A stretch of 64,000 nt of DNA from Methanosarcina sp. UBA293 (GCA_002499445.1 DALS01000046.1:1-64000), one strand, 5' to 3'; shown: positions 27,815-37,159, counted from the first letter of the stretch. Numbers and translations: made by a program. The notes: a model not told the origin generated them from the letters alone.

Positions 27815-28188
27815 AAGTGCCCATTGAACGTGTTTTTGAATAGGATTTTAACTTCTCCTCGTATCCGGCAGGAGACTGGTGAATATAATTGAATGAGTTT
27901 AACCAAAGGTATTGGAAGAGATTTAGATATTTTTAAGATAATTTTTGTTTTAAAACAAGATCATCTGACCCAGGTAACAAATTAAGATCAAAATTTAACA
28001 AAAATTACATAAAAATTCTCTCTATTAACCAGGCAGTATTTTAGAAAAAAGAAAAATGGGAAAAAGTAATTAAAGTAAATTTGCTAAAAGAATAGATTAA
28101 AAACGCAATTAAAAGAATCAATATCATGATTTACTTGCGTTATAGAGAGCAATAATTATAAATATCTGCGAAAAAATAAAGGATCTTC

Positions 28189-28734
28189 ATGGTAGCAAAA
28201 GTTATGAAGAATTCAGGAATGAATAGAGATGGAGAAAACCTCTTTAAAGCGATTTCAAGTGACACACGCCTCTCAATTCTCGGACACCTGAGTGAAGGGG
28301 ATAAACATATATCCGGCTTAGCAAGAGAAATAGGAATTTCCGTGCCTGTGGCTGCCAGACATGTGAAAATCCTGGAAAAAGCCGAACTTATAGAAAGGAA
28401 AAAGCTTGGAAATACTCATATGATAGGCATCAAACTGAGCAATATCTATTCTTTTCTGGATCACTTTGCAGAAAACAGGAAACTTGAGGTTGAACAGGGC
28501 ACGACCCTCCTTGAGGCTCTGAAAAGCGTGGCAGCTGTTGAAGTTAAGAAAATGGGGAACCGGGTAAAGGTGGTCTCTACGGATGGGGAAGAGGGCTTTT
28601 ATATATATGAAGTAGACGGCAAATTCTCTGATAAGACCGTGGATGAATACGCATTTTACGAAAGTGCGGTTGTGGAATGGAAAAAATTAGTCCCCGTAAC
28701 AAGAAAAAGATTGATGGTAAACGTCAGGAAATAA
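28189..28734 (+). CDS. ArsR-type regulator with a transcobalamin C-terminal-like (DUF4430-like) sensor domain
   Basis: 181 residues. Residues about 15-95 form an ArsR winged helix (FKAISSDTRLSILGHL, SGLAREIGISVPVAARHVKIL). After a linker, TTLLEALKSVAAV and GFYIYEVDGKFSDKTVDEYA, then FYESAVVEWKKL, follow the pattern of the transcobalamin C-terminal / DUF4430 fold. That fold has a TLLEAL helix, a G-aromatic strand, a Y-V-(N/D)-G-K turn, and a final x-V-x-W strand. This part of transcobalamin contacts cobalamin. The gene is divergent from the DUF2162 operon, and TATA-like ATTATAAATAT stands near 28154. Inferred role: a corrinoid- or metal-responsive repressor of that operon. The domain call is by eye. 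Confidence 0.75.
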   Translation: MVAKVMKNSGMNRDGENLFKAISSDTRLSILGHLSEGDKHISGLAREIGISVPVAARHVKILEKAELIERKKLGNTHMIGIKLSNIYSFLDHFAENRKLEVEQGTTLLEALKSVAAVEVKKMGNRVKVVSTDGEEGFYIYEVDGKFSDKTVDEYAFYESAVVEWKKLVPVTRKRLMVNVRK

Positions 28735-28881
28735 AAAACCACTGAGCAGGAAACTCCTGAGGCAATTCCTTTTCATTGAACCTTTCAGGGATGGGGAGGA
28801 CCCTTAAATTAATGAATTTTACCCTTAAATTAATGAATTTTCCCTGAAGAATATAAATAATCCCCGAAGAATACAAACTCG

Positions 28882-29562
28882 TTATTTTAACTTCGCCACG
28901 ACTCCAAGATGGTCTTCATGATAGGGCATCAGGTCCTTTGCATTGAGGATCTCAAATCCGGGTTCAAAAGCCTTTTCGAGTTTTCTTACTTCTTCCTTAA
29001 AAACTTCTTTTGGGTTTGCTACGGTATCAATGCTCCGGGCTTTGATGGAAAGCAGGAGATACCTGTCTTTTTTCAAAAAGCGGATCGCGTTCCTTGCAGC
29101 TATTTCAGCTTGGTTTGGCTGTGCAACGTCCTGAAAGATAAGATCCACGGGCTCAACCAGATGAGAGTAACTGTCCGGTTTTCCCGCATCAGCAAGAATA
29201 GGGTAAACATTTTTCCGCCTTGATGCGAGTCCTATAAGGTCTCTCATGCTTCTTGGAGAAAACTCAACGGCGTAAACCGCACCTTCCGAAACAATATCAG
29301 AGACATGACTGATCGTTGTGCCTGAAGCCCCCCCGAGGTAAAGCACCTTGGAATCTTCCTTAAGAGGAATATTGAATTTTTTTAGGATCATGGCTCCAAG
29401 CTTGCTCCTGCGAGGGTCCCATGTCCTATACTCAATCCCTTCAACCTGGATCAGCTTTTCTCCATAAACTGTTTTTCCAGGGTCAAGATTCTTTGTAGCA
29501 AGTTGTTTTTTGCCTTTTATAACTTCAAAGATCCCATCCGAAAGTTTTTTGACTTCAGCCAT
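28882..29562 (-). CDS. flpA: Fibrillarin-like rRNA/tRNA 2'-O-methyltransferase
   Basis: 226 residues, the usual archaeal fibrillarin length. It methylates ribose 2'-OH at sites guided by C/D box RNAs, with S-adenosylmethionine. The SAM-binding core shows VLYLGGASGTTISHVSDIV and VYAVEFSPRSMRDLI, with the following LADAGKP strand and DLIFQDVAQPNQAEI. The ATG follows directly on the Nop5 stop (one base apart), as expected for two subunits of one ribonucleoprotein. Confidence 0.95.
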   Translation of the reverse strand: MAEVKKLSDGIFEVIKGKKQLATKNLDPGKTVYGEKLIQVEGIEYRTWDPRRSKLGAMILKKFNIPLKEDSKVLYLGGASGTTISHVSDIVSEGAVYAVEFSPRSMRDLIGLASRRKNVYPILADAGKPDSYSHLVEPVDLIFQDVAQPNQAEIAARNAIRFLKKDRYLLLSIKARSIDTVANPKEVFKEEVRKLEKAFEPGFEILNAKDLMPYHEDHLGVVAKLK

Positions 29563-30573
29563 TTATTTCCTCCTCTTTTTCCTTGGCTTTGCCCCGCTTT
29601 CCTGTTTTTTTTGAGGAGGCCTGGGGTTTAAAGTTCTGATCAGCAGGACCTTTGTTTCAAGTTTTTCTGTAAGCGAGGGATCTTTTTTCCCTGAATAAAA
29701 ATCAATGCGCGCAGCAAGAGAAAGCTTTGACGCAACCGCTCTTGCTATCTTTCCTCTTACCCACCAGGGCGCAGTATTTATCAGAGGCTGGCTGTAAATA
29801 ATCCCGTGCTTTGGAGATGGAGCTCGAGCCCGAAGGTGTTTGAAAAGAGCCTTGCTAGCGCCTATAACCTGAATAGTGCTTGAGGGGAATTCAGCAAGTT
29901 TTTCAAGACTCCCTGCCAAACTTATCAATCTTGCCCCAAGCATTGGGCCTGCAACAAGTTTCAGGTTTGGTGCGACCAGTTCCATGCTGTTCTCAATGTA
30001 AGTCTCGATCTGCCTCCTCCGTTCATACAGGCTGCAAACGCTTTCTGCAAACCCTTTAAGGAGTACTTCATCAGCAGGTTCAAGTTTTGCACCCATCGAA
30101 CTCCTAGCTTTTGAATAAAGCGGGTCTTGAGGATCAAGATTTTCTCGAGAACCGTATTTTGCAATAAAAAGTGAAAGATCTTCTCCGGCTAATCCGCTTT
30201 CAGGGAAATAACCACCGTACCATTCAGAAAGCCTTTCCGAGAGAGAATTTGTTGTTTCATTGACATCATCCAGGGCTTCTACAGCCTGAATAATTCGCTG
30301 ATCAGGAGTGAGAGCGCCTGAAACCTGAAGTTTTGCAGCCTCAAGAGTAATTTTGTGTAAAAGAGAGTAATATTCGGCAGATGACTCCACAAATCCGCAC
30401 TCAAGAGCGGCAGCTTTAAGGTCAAAGCCTTCAGGAGAGAGATCCGACCTGTTGTCCCTTAGAGAAAGAGAATGCAGAGCAAGCTCCCGCACGTCTTTTG
30501 AAAGAAGCCTGGATTCCAGAATTTTTCCGGCTCTGTCTGTTTCAAGAACTCCAAACCAGGTATTAATTTTCAA
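29563..30573 (-). CDS. Nop5/Nop56-like C/D box RNP core protein
   Basis: 336 residues. The N-terminal domain binds fibrillarin, the middle is a long coiled coil, and the NOP domain holds LVAGPMLGARLISLAGSLEKLAEFPSSTIQVIGA with the RNA-contacting ALFKHLRARAPSPKHGIIY. The tail is very basic (KPRKKRRK). With L7Ae and fibrillarin it forms the archaeal C/D box methylation complex. It overlaps the RFAP synthase stop by four bases and is followed at once by fibrillarin, so the three genes are likely co-transcribed. Confidence 0.95.
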   Translation of the reverse strand: MKINTWFGVLETDRAGKILESRLLSKDVRELALHSLSLRDNRSDLSPEGFDLKAAALECGFVESSAEYYSLLHKITLEAAKLQVSGALTPDQRIIQAVEALDDVNETTNSLSERLSEWYGGYFPESGLAGEDLSLFIAKYGSRENLDPQDPLYSKARSSMGAKLEPADEVLLKGFAESVCSLYERRRQIETYIENSMELVAPNLKLVAGPMLGARLISLAGSLEKLAEFPSSTIQVIGASKALFKHLRARAPSPKHGIIYSQPLINTAPWWVRGKIARAVASKLSLAARIDFYSGKKDPSLTEKLETKVLLIRTLNPRPPQKKQESGAKPRKKRRK

Positions 30574-31535
30574 TCCGGACCTCCAAAGATGTCTGCACCC
30601 TGGTTTCTAGCCTTTGTGAGCAGGACTTTCCCGCCAAGAGACTCGTCAAGCATGCGCTGGGTTTCCTGCTGGAGTTTTTTGCCTTCTGCAACGCTTCCGA
30701 CAATTCCATAAACTACTGGCCCAAAAGAACTTACGCCTGAACCGTTTGCGCCGTTTTCGCGCATGTAATTCATGATATCCAGAACAGGCTGGGACTGGAG
30801 TTCGACTTCCCTTCTCTTAAAACCTGCAGTTTGGATGTGGTTAATTGCCCTGCCAAAATTATCCAGATCTTCCTCCACAAGTGCAGGAAGCATCTGCATC
30901 AAGATTACATGGGAAATTTCCTGAACTTCAGCAAGGGGCAGTGGACAGAATTTTTTAAAAAGATCCACTTCTTCCGCATCGTGAGCCCCTTTTCCGTAAG
31001 GGATTACAAGAACAATGGGCCAGTCAGGAAAGTTTCTTCTAAAAAGGACTGGTCCAGGAGGCATACGACTGGCTGAAGAAGGAGAAAATGCACCTTTATC
31101 CTTGAACTTATGACCACCATCAAGAATAAAGCCACCGTTTTCAAAAGCAGCAACTCCGATCCCGGATGTGCCTCCCCTGCCAACTGCAACTGCAAGTTCT
31201 CGAACGCTTTTTCCAAGTCCATAAATCCCGTTTACGGCTACTGCTGTTGACAGTGCAGCCTGAGTCCCGGAACCGAGCCCCACATGATCAGGAAGACTAT
31301 TGTTAATATGAAGCCGTATTCCTTTTCCTTCCGGAAGAAGAGCATGTGCAGCTTTTTTCATTTTGCCTGCGAGAAGAGGATCACCGATGACTTCGATAGT
31401 ATCAGCTTCAGTTGCAGAAATTTCCAGGTGGGGAGACTCCAGGGTAATTCCTGCTCCCCCATCGACCCTGCCTAGCTCGGCATTGAGGTCTATCAGGGTA
31501 AGATGAAGTCTGGACGGAGACACTACTTTAATCAT
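30570..31535 (-). CDS. Beta-ribofuranosylaminobenzene 5'-phosphate synthase (methanopterin synthesis)
   Basis: 321 residues from ATG 31535, where the GHMP-kinase-like fold begins (VSPSRLHLTLIDLNAELGR). An upstream ATG at 31694 would only add sequence that overlaps the next gene. LPDHVGLGSGTQAALSTAVA is the family glycine-rich loop, and GRGGTSGIGVAAFENGGFI follows. The enzyme joins p-hydroxybenzoate or p-aminobenzoate to phosphoribosyl pyrophosphate with loss of CO2 or PPi, the first committed step to tetrahydrosarcinapterin/methanopterin. Its coupling to the C/D box RNP genes is notable. Confidence 0.92.
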   Translation of the reverse strand: MIKVVSPSRLHLTLIDLNAELGRVDGGAGITLESPHLEISATEADTIEVIGDPLLAGKMKKAAHALLPEGKGIRLHINNSLPDHVGLGSGTQAALSTAVAVNGIYGLGKSVRELAVAVGRGGTSGIGVAAFENGGFILDGGHKFKDKGAFSPSSASRMPPGPVLFRRNFPDWPIVLVIPYGKGAHDAEEVDLFKKFCPLPLAEVQEISHVILMQMLPALVEEDLDNFGRAINHIQTAGFKRREVELQSQPVLDIMNYMRENGANGSGVSSFGPVVYGIVGSVAEGKKLQQETQRMLDESLGGKVLLTKARNQGADIFGGPD

Positions 31536-31590
31536 GTTTACCTTATCCTCATTACCTGTTACATAAAGCTTAGGAGTGAAATCATAAAGC

Positions 31591-32502
31591 TTAGGAGTAA
31601 AACTTCCATTTCTCCCAAAGTTTTTCCTTAATAATCGAATAAGTAAAAGATAAAGTTTTCCCATTAAATATAAATTTAAGGACCGGAAAAACAAAAGAGT
31701 ATATTCTTACACGGACCTCCATATTTCCACGAAAATCTACCATAGGGTTCATAAATACCGGGATAACGGAGAAACTGCAATGTCTGCACCGACTGTAGAC
31801 CAAACCTGTAACAGAATGTATAAACCCACAGAGAATGCCCGTGTCTGCCGGATCGGAAAGGCCAAAAGTAATGTAAGATTCCAGATGCTTAATTTTTATC
31901 CCATTCAGCAAATCGGAAAACAGACGAAGTGCAGGTTTTCTAAGGGTTTTAAATGCTTCCAGACCCCAGTGAAGAATTTCTTTGGGGTTCATTCCCTCTT
32001 CTGGAGCTTTCTCACTTTCAGCTTTCTTTTTCCCTCTAATCCTTGAAATTATGCCTCTTTTTTCATTAGTTTTACTTATTTCAATTTTTTTTCCTTCGAT
32101 TTCATTTACTGTTTTTCTTTTTTCTTTATTATCAATTCCTGTTATTATCTCTTCTGGTTTTTTCCCTTCAGTTTCTCCATTTCTCTTTACTTCAGCTTTG
32201 CCCTGTGTCTCTGTAGTGATTCGTATTTTTTCAATATCATCCAGACCGACTTCACTTTGCCCCTCTTCTATTATACCATCCTTTTTCGATTTTTCCAGTC
32301 CTTCAAGAAGGTTTTCTTTTTCCCACAGCTCCTCGACTGAAAAAGTATGAGAAAAAAGCAGCCATTTTACAGTGAATGTGCCTCTAAGCTCTCTCTTTTC
32401 TTCCAGACTGAGAACCTTAAGCTTTAAAGTTAAGCCTATTGCTGTATAGAGTATAAACACAATAAACAGAAAAACCAGCAAGAGAAGAGAAATTATCAAC
32501 AT
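31591..32502 (-). CDS. DUF2953 family membrane protein
   Basis: 303 residues. One N-terminal span (IISLLLLVFLFIVFILYTAI), then a short beta-type segment (LRGTFTVKWLLFSHTF), then about 110 highly charged, probably disordered residues rich in Glu and Lys. It ends in a conserved C-terminal region with GLSDPADTGILCGFIHSV and VIPVFMNPMVDFRGNMEVRV. This layout matches DUF2953, whose members in Firmicutes are linked to the sporulation-like GerW/YtfJ protein; the same pair occurs here (next gene upstream). Function unknown. Confidence 0.8.
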   Translation of the reverse strand: MLIISLLLLVFLFIVFILYTAIGLTLKLKVLSLEEKRELRGTFTVKWLLFSHTFSVEELWEKENLLEGLEKSKKDGIIEEGQSEVGLDDIEKIRITTETQGKAEVKRNGETEGKKPEEIITGIDNKEKRKTVNEIEGKKIEISKTNEKRGIISRIRGKKKAESEKAPEEGMNPKEILHWGLEAFKTLRKPALRLFSDLLNGIKIKHLESYITFGLSDPADTGILCGFIHSVTGLVYSRCRHCSFSVIPVFMNPMVDFRGNMEVRVRIYSFVFPVLKFIFNGKTLSFTYSIIKEKLWEKWKFYS

Positions 32503-32610
32503 ATTAAACGGTTAGGAATAGAAGGATAGTCCTGACTATCCTGAAAATCCAGACTTCTCAGTTCCAGTCCCTAGAATAAATTCCTTAAAAGGGTTTAAAT
32601 TCCAGAAGAA

Positions 32611-33075
32611 TTAATGGAAGCAACCCCCTTCTTCAACTTTGATATCTGTTCCTTTTACAGTTTCCTTTTCCAGAACTTCTTTTTCTTTAACCATTGGTTC
32701 TTGCGATTTGTCTTCTTTTTTCTTGCCTCTCATGCCTTTGAGTTTGTCCATTATCTCAGGCACAAGCTCAGGAATCGAACTGAGAATTGATCCGGCGTCA
32801 CTTCGCTCAGAAATCCGGAAAATTCTGGCTTCTTCTTCAGAAAGCATGATAAATGCTACAGGCTCTATCTTCGCACCTGCACCTCCACCTCCCGCATATC
32901 CGGATTCCGTTTCTTTCTTGCCCTCCCCTCCACCTGCTCCAAAACCCATAGAAATTCTTGAAACTGGAATGATTGTTTTCCCAGCAGCAGTAATAGGATC
33001 TCCTACTACAGTTTTGGTAGTCGCGATTCTCTCAAGTTCACCTGCGATTTCTTTGATAGTGTCTTCTACACCCAA
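32611..33075 (-). CDS. GerW/YtfJ-like protein
   Basis: 154 residues. VGDPITAAGKTIIPVSRISMGFGAGGGEG and the glycine-rich GYAGGGGAGAKIEPVAFIML are diagnostic of the GerW (YtfJ) family, followed by a charged tail. In Bacillus the protein is a spore component, but the family is widespread in non-sporulating archaea, where the role is unknown. It precedes the DUF2953 gene by 108 bases on the same strand. The pairing suggests a shared envelope-related function. Confidence 0.88.
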   Translation of the reverse strand: MGVEDTIKEIAGELERIATTKTVVGDPITAAGKTIIPVSRISMGFGAGGGEGKKETESGYAGGGGAGAKIEPVAFIMLSEEEARIFRISERSDAGSILSSIPELVPEIMDKLKGMRGKKKEDKSQEPMVKEKEVLEKETVKGTDIKVEEGGCFH

Positions 33076-33343
33076 TGTTCTATCCCCTTTTGTATACTGT
33101 TTCGCTTGTAAAGATAATAAAGGTTTTCTAAGACTATTATTCTCGATCTAATTTAATTGAATTCCAGATAAATTAAGTTCTAATTTAATTTTATTTAGAC
33201 AAACAATTATCCATTAATTAATAGAGATTCAAAAGATATTTTAGTTTAAAGAATTAAAAGAAGTTTCAAAATGCATTTGAAAGCAAGATAAGGGAGCTGA
33301 GCAGGATTAAGGAGTTAAACAGACTTAAGGAGTTAAACAGACT

Positions 33344-35665
33344 TCAGAGTTTTTCTGCAAGACTGCCAAAATCCAATCGACTTGAAGCCTGAGATTCAGG
33401 CTTCGTTTTTTCAGGGTTGTCTGTTATTTGTGCAAAAAACTCTTCCACGAGACTTCCAACGTCCCTGGGTGCAATATCAATGAACTCTCTCTTTTCTTCA
33501 TCCGGAAAATAATCAAAAACCGAGAATTTACCGAGTTTACGTGCCTGAGAGCCCTGGTAGCGAGAATCAAGGAGAATTCTTACCCCATAATCATCAGGAG
33601 AACGTACTACTCTTCCCATTGCCTGTCTGACCTTCCTAATTGTCGGCACCTGAACTGCAAATTCCCAACCATCCCCAATGCCAAAAACCGTGTCATAAGC
33701 AGACTCGACAGCTTTGATTCGGTCGTTTAGAGCCGGATATCCTACTCCAACCACAACTACTGTTCTTCCCCTGGAATCCCTGAAATCAATACCTTCGCTT
33801 AATGTTCCCCAGAGATAAGTTATAAGAACGGCTTTTCCTCCTTGCTCTCCAATTTTGAAAAACTCCTTCCGAATTTCCTGGGATGAGACCCCGGTCTCGT
33901 CAAGGAAAACAGGAATAGAAAGTTCAGGCTCAAGAAGTTTAGTATAACGTAGCGCCTCAGCATAGCTCTGGAAGTAAATAATCACATTGCCGGCTGAGGC
34001 AATAATAGCTGCAAGCAAGGCTTCTTTCAAATTCTCAAGAGTTTCTGGACTGTCCCGGTTTTTTGAGAAAAGGGGAGGAACTGAAACCGCAAGGGTAAGC
34101 CTTCTTTCTCTAGGGAAAGTAGTGCCGAAGGAGATTTCTTCGACTTCTCTTGAAATGCCAAGTGTGGATTTGATCATTTTAAAGGGCTGCAGTGTAGCCG
34201 ACATGAGCACTGCCGCATAAACAGAATCGAGCAAAGGCTGGGTCACGTTTTTAGGGATGCAGGTGAAAAGTTCGATCCTGCCGGCTATTCTATCGCTTTT
34301 GAAATCCCTGCGCACATTCAGGATCGGATAATAGTTCTGCCTGTCTGAAAGCACCAGGTAAGAGGATAAAAAGTCGGCAACATACCGGATCTGGGAACGT
34401 TTCGGGACAGAAAGAAGGCCTTTTTTATAATTTTCCGCATAAATTTCTTCAAGCCTTCCTCCAAACTCGCCAATTTCCCGCAGCCGGATCAGCACCTTTT
34501 CTTCATTCTCAAAACCTTCTTTTGTTGCTTCCCGCAAAAAGCGGGCTTTCAGGACGTCAAAGCGTTCATAAGGGTCACTTATCTGAATATCCTGCCAGTT
34601 TCTTCCAAGCCTGTTCCTATCTCCGAACTTTAATTTCGAGTCATACGTATCCCTGAGGGCGGTGAGAAGGCACGTATAAAGCCTTTTTGCATACAGTCGA
34701 GCAGCATAGTCCTGGTCAAGAGGAATGCCGTTTCCTGAACCTGCTCCACTCCCAAAGAACGGAGAATTATCAGGTTCTGGAGTCTCCCCTACCTCGGAAA
34801 GGGCTTTTTCAATAGTCAGTTCCGAAAGCATTATTGAAGAATGAGAACGAGCAGATGCCTCAACGTTATGTGCCTCGTCAAAAATCAGGATAATATCTTC
34901 AGGGGTGCGTTCAAGCCATTTAAGTAAAGTCATGAAAATTTCAGCACTGAGTACGTGATGGAAATTGCAGATTAGAAGCTCGGTATTTTTGAGTTCTTTT
35001 TTAAGAAGTTCATACCCGCACATATCCCGGTCGTCTGCATATTCCATTACGTCTTCCGGGCTCCTTACATCGGAAAAGAGCCAAGTTGAAAAATCATTGC
35101 CGTCAAATTTCAGGACTTCATAAAGCTTTGAGCAAGAAATATTCCTCAAAGCCTGAGCTCTTTTCCTGGCTTCTTCGAGTTCTTTTTCAAGCTCGTTTCT
35201 AAGGGCGTAAAGAGAAGGATCTTTTGTCCGCTTGTATTTCTCATAGGCGTCCCTGAGCTCTTTTTCTTTTGAAGAAACTTCTCTTTCAAGTTCAAGGAGA
35301 TCATAGGTATTTTCTCCTTTAAGCCTGCATTCTTCGTAACCGAGCTTTTCAGGACACATGGAAGTCTTGCCCTTAAAAACAATTGTTTTTATATCGTTGC
35401 CCTGAGAGATCTCTCTTGCTTCATTTATAAACTGGACCATCTGCTGATGGACATTGGTGACTATAATGACGACTTTATTAAGTTTTTTCCCCACACTCAA
35501 TGCAGGAGCAAGTGAACTCAAAGTCTTGCCTGTCCCGCACGCCCCTTCAAAAAGCACGATTTTTTCTTTCAGGAGAGCCAAATGAATTTTCTCCATGGCT
35601 TCTGCCTGGTTAGGGTAACAGCTTTGTTTTGTAAAATACCGCATGTATCCTTTCTTCTGTGTCAT
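33344..35665 (-). CDS. XPD/Rad3-type ATP-dependent DNA helicase
   Basis: 773 residues. Walker A is GACGTGKTLSS, the DEAH box is FDEAHNVEA, and the C-terminal helicase half shows VLMSATLQPF, GTLSEGIDFR and the arginine-finger region RQAMGRVVRSPDDYG. Between motifs Ia and II the cysteines CPEKLGYEEC, SCSKLY and MCGYELL give the four ligands of the XPD [4Fe-4S] cluster. Archaeal relatives act 5' to 3' in DNA repair. The start is either 35665 or 35644 (MRYFTKQ, with AAAGGA just upstream). It is a single-gene unit. Confidence 0.93.
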   Translation of the reverse strand: MTQKKGYMRYFTKQSCYPNQAEAMEKIHLALLKEKIVLFEGACGTGKTLSSLAPALSVGKKLNKVVIIVTNVHQQMVQFINEAREISQGNDIKTIVFKGKTSMCPEKLGYEECRLKGENTYDLLELEREVSSKEKELRDAYEKYKRTKDPSLYALRNELEKELEEARKRAQALRNISCSKLYEVLKFDGNDFSTWLFSDVRSPEDVMEYADDRDMCGYELLKKELKNTELLICNFHHVLSAEIFMTLLKWLERTPEDIILIFDEAHNVEASARSHSSIMLSELTIEKALSEVGETPEPDNSPFFGSGAGSGNGIPLDQDYAARLYAKRLYTCLLTALRDTYDSKLKFGDRNRLGRNWQDIQISDPYERFDVLKARFLREATKEGFENEEKVLIRLREIGEFGGRLEEIYAENYKKGLLSVPKRSQIRYVADFLSSYLVLSDRQNYYPILNVRRDFKSDRIAGRIELFTCIPKNVTQPLLDSVYAAVLMSATLQPFKMIKSTLGISREVEEISFGTTFPRERRLTLAVSVPPLFSKNRDSPETLENLKEALLAAIIASAGNVIIYFQSYAEALRYTKLLEPELSIPVFLDETGVSSQEIRKEFFKIGEQGGKAVLITYLWGTLSEGIDFRDSRGRTVVVVGVGYPALNDRIKAVESAYDTVFGIGDGWEFAVQVPTIRKVRQAMGRVVRSPDDYGVRILLDSRYQGSQARKLGKFSVFDYFPDEEKREFIDIAPRDVGSLVEEFFAQITDNPEKTKPESQASSRLDFGSLAEKL

Positions 35666-36579
35666 ACGTTTAACCTGATATCTGTCTGATTTCCGATAAT
35701 CTTAGTGACTTTCTTACCTGCTCATATTCAGGGATTGGCCCTTCAACAGTTATAATCTATTCTAAATTATCCTAAAAATATTATTGAAGAAATATTGCTA
35801 ATTATTCCAAAACACCTAGTGTCAGTACTCTAATTAGTACATCTTCCCTAATATGTTACATTTCCGGATAAAGCAAAACCCAATACTAACATAAAAACTA
35901 ATATAACGCTAGTATAACACTGTATAACACTAATATAACACTAGTACAAGTACAAGGACTAACTGAATCTGTTTTCACATACTCAATGGAGGTTTATTTG
36001 CAAAATATTTGAGGTTAATTATATTATAAAAGATTTAAAGTTAATTATTGTAAAACCTTCAGAGATTGTCTGAAAACCCTCACAGTAGAGGCGAAGCAAG
36101 AGAACTGCCAATTGAATGATAAATGTTAATTTGAATAATCAGTGTTAAATTGAGTGATTAGTGTTAATTTGAATGATCAGTGTTATATTGTGATCTACTC
36201 TCTATATTACTTTCTATTTTATTAGCCTATTCTCAACTCGTAAGATATTCATGATATATTTCTATACTGTGGCTGATTTTTCTGTTTCATGATCTATTTT
36301 TCATACTGTACCCGGATAGTGTTTGTTCTTCTTTATTTCACTTGCAATATGCTCTCATAACTATCTTTTTATTACATCCATTTTTGTTACTTATTATTCG
36401 AATTGTACTACGTATATAAGTATGGTTGCCATAAATTAGATGTCATAAATACATTTACCTAGAGAAAAATAACCAAGTATAGATTCAAAAATTAATTAAG
36501 TATAAATTCAAAAAAAACAAATTCGATTAGACCCAAATTCAGGTTAAATTCAGTTAAAAGAATAAGGAGTATAGATAAA
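35666..36579. other. Long AT-rich intergenic region with tandem repeats
   Basis: About 900 bases with no gene. It contains ACTAATATAACGCTAGTATA-type short repeats near 35898-35946 and a 19-base tandem repeat (separate entry). Promoters for the divergent helicase and flavoprotein genes should lie at its ends. Confidence 0.5.
36112..36187. repeat. 19-base tandem repeat, four units
   Basis: Four adjacent 19-base units (36112-36130, 36131-36149, 36150-36168, 36169-36187) of the type TTGAATGATCAGTGTTATA. A similar 19-base repeat with ATCAGTGTGTTAT occurs at 52357-52413. Confidence 0.85.
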
Positions 36580-37137
36580 ATGAAAGTTATAGGTATTGTA
36601 GGGAGTCCTCGAAAGAATGGAAATACAAACGCGGTTGTTCAGGAGATACTCAAAGGGGCAGCCGAAGCAGGAGCCGAAACTCAAACTTTTCTCTTGAATG
36701 AAATGAATTACAGAGGCTGCCAGGCCTGCGATTACTGTAAGACCCATGAGAAGTGCAAGCTTGAAGACGACCTTGCAGGGCTTTTTGAGAAAATGAAAGA
36801 AGCCGATGGCATTATCTTTGGAGCTCCTATTTATTTTGCCCAGTTTTCAGGCCAGATGCGGCTATTTCTTGACCGTTGCTATTCTCTGGTAAACCCGGAC
36901 TATACCTCCCGCCTTCCTGCCGGGAAAAAAGCCGTGATTGTGGGAGCCCAGGGCATGCCTGATCCTGTAGCTTACACCGCGGTCTATGACGAATTCGGGG
37001 GAGAAATTTCCCGCTTTTGGGGAATGGACGTAAAAGATACGCTTGTAGCAGCAGGGTATCACGCTCCAGGAGAAGCAAAGGATAATGTCCAGCTTATGGA
37101 AAAAGCAAAGAATACAGGCCTTAACCTGTTCAAGTAA
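36580..37137 (+). CDS. Iron-sulfur flavoprotein (Isf-like), NADPH-dependent FMN reductase fold
   Basis: 185 residues. GSPRKNGNTNAVVQEIL (residues 8-24) is the FMN phosphate loop, and CQACDYCKTHEKC is the compact CxxCxxCx5C motif of Methanosarcina iron-sulfur flavoproteins. GAPIYFAQFSGQMRLFLDR follows. Isf proteins take electrons from ferredoxin and reduce oxygen or peroxide in related methanogens. AAGGAG sits well placed before the ATG. It is followed by a repeat tract and a nitroreductase gene. Confidence 0.9.
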   Translation: MKVIGIVGSPRKNGNTNAVVQEILKGAAEAGAETQTFLLNEMNYRGCQACDYCKTHEKCKLEDDLAGLFEKMKEADGIIFGAPIYFAQFSGQMRLFLDRCYSLVNPDYTSRLPAGKKAVIVGAQGMPDPVAYTAVYDEFGGEISRFWGMDVKDTLVAAGYHAPGEAKDNVQLMEKAKNTGLNLFK

Positions 37138-37159
37138 AGAAAAATAAGAAAAAAAGTTC

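Noticed and set aside
36100..36200. CRISPR array
   Set aside because: The repeats are 19 bases in direct tandem with no spacers, and no cas genes are in the window.
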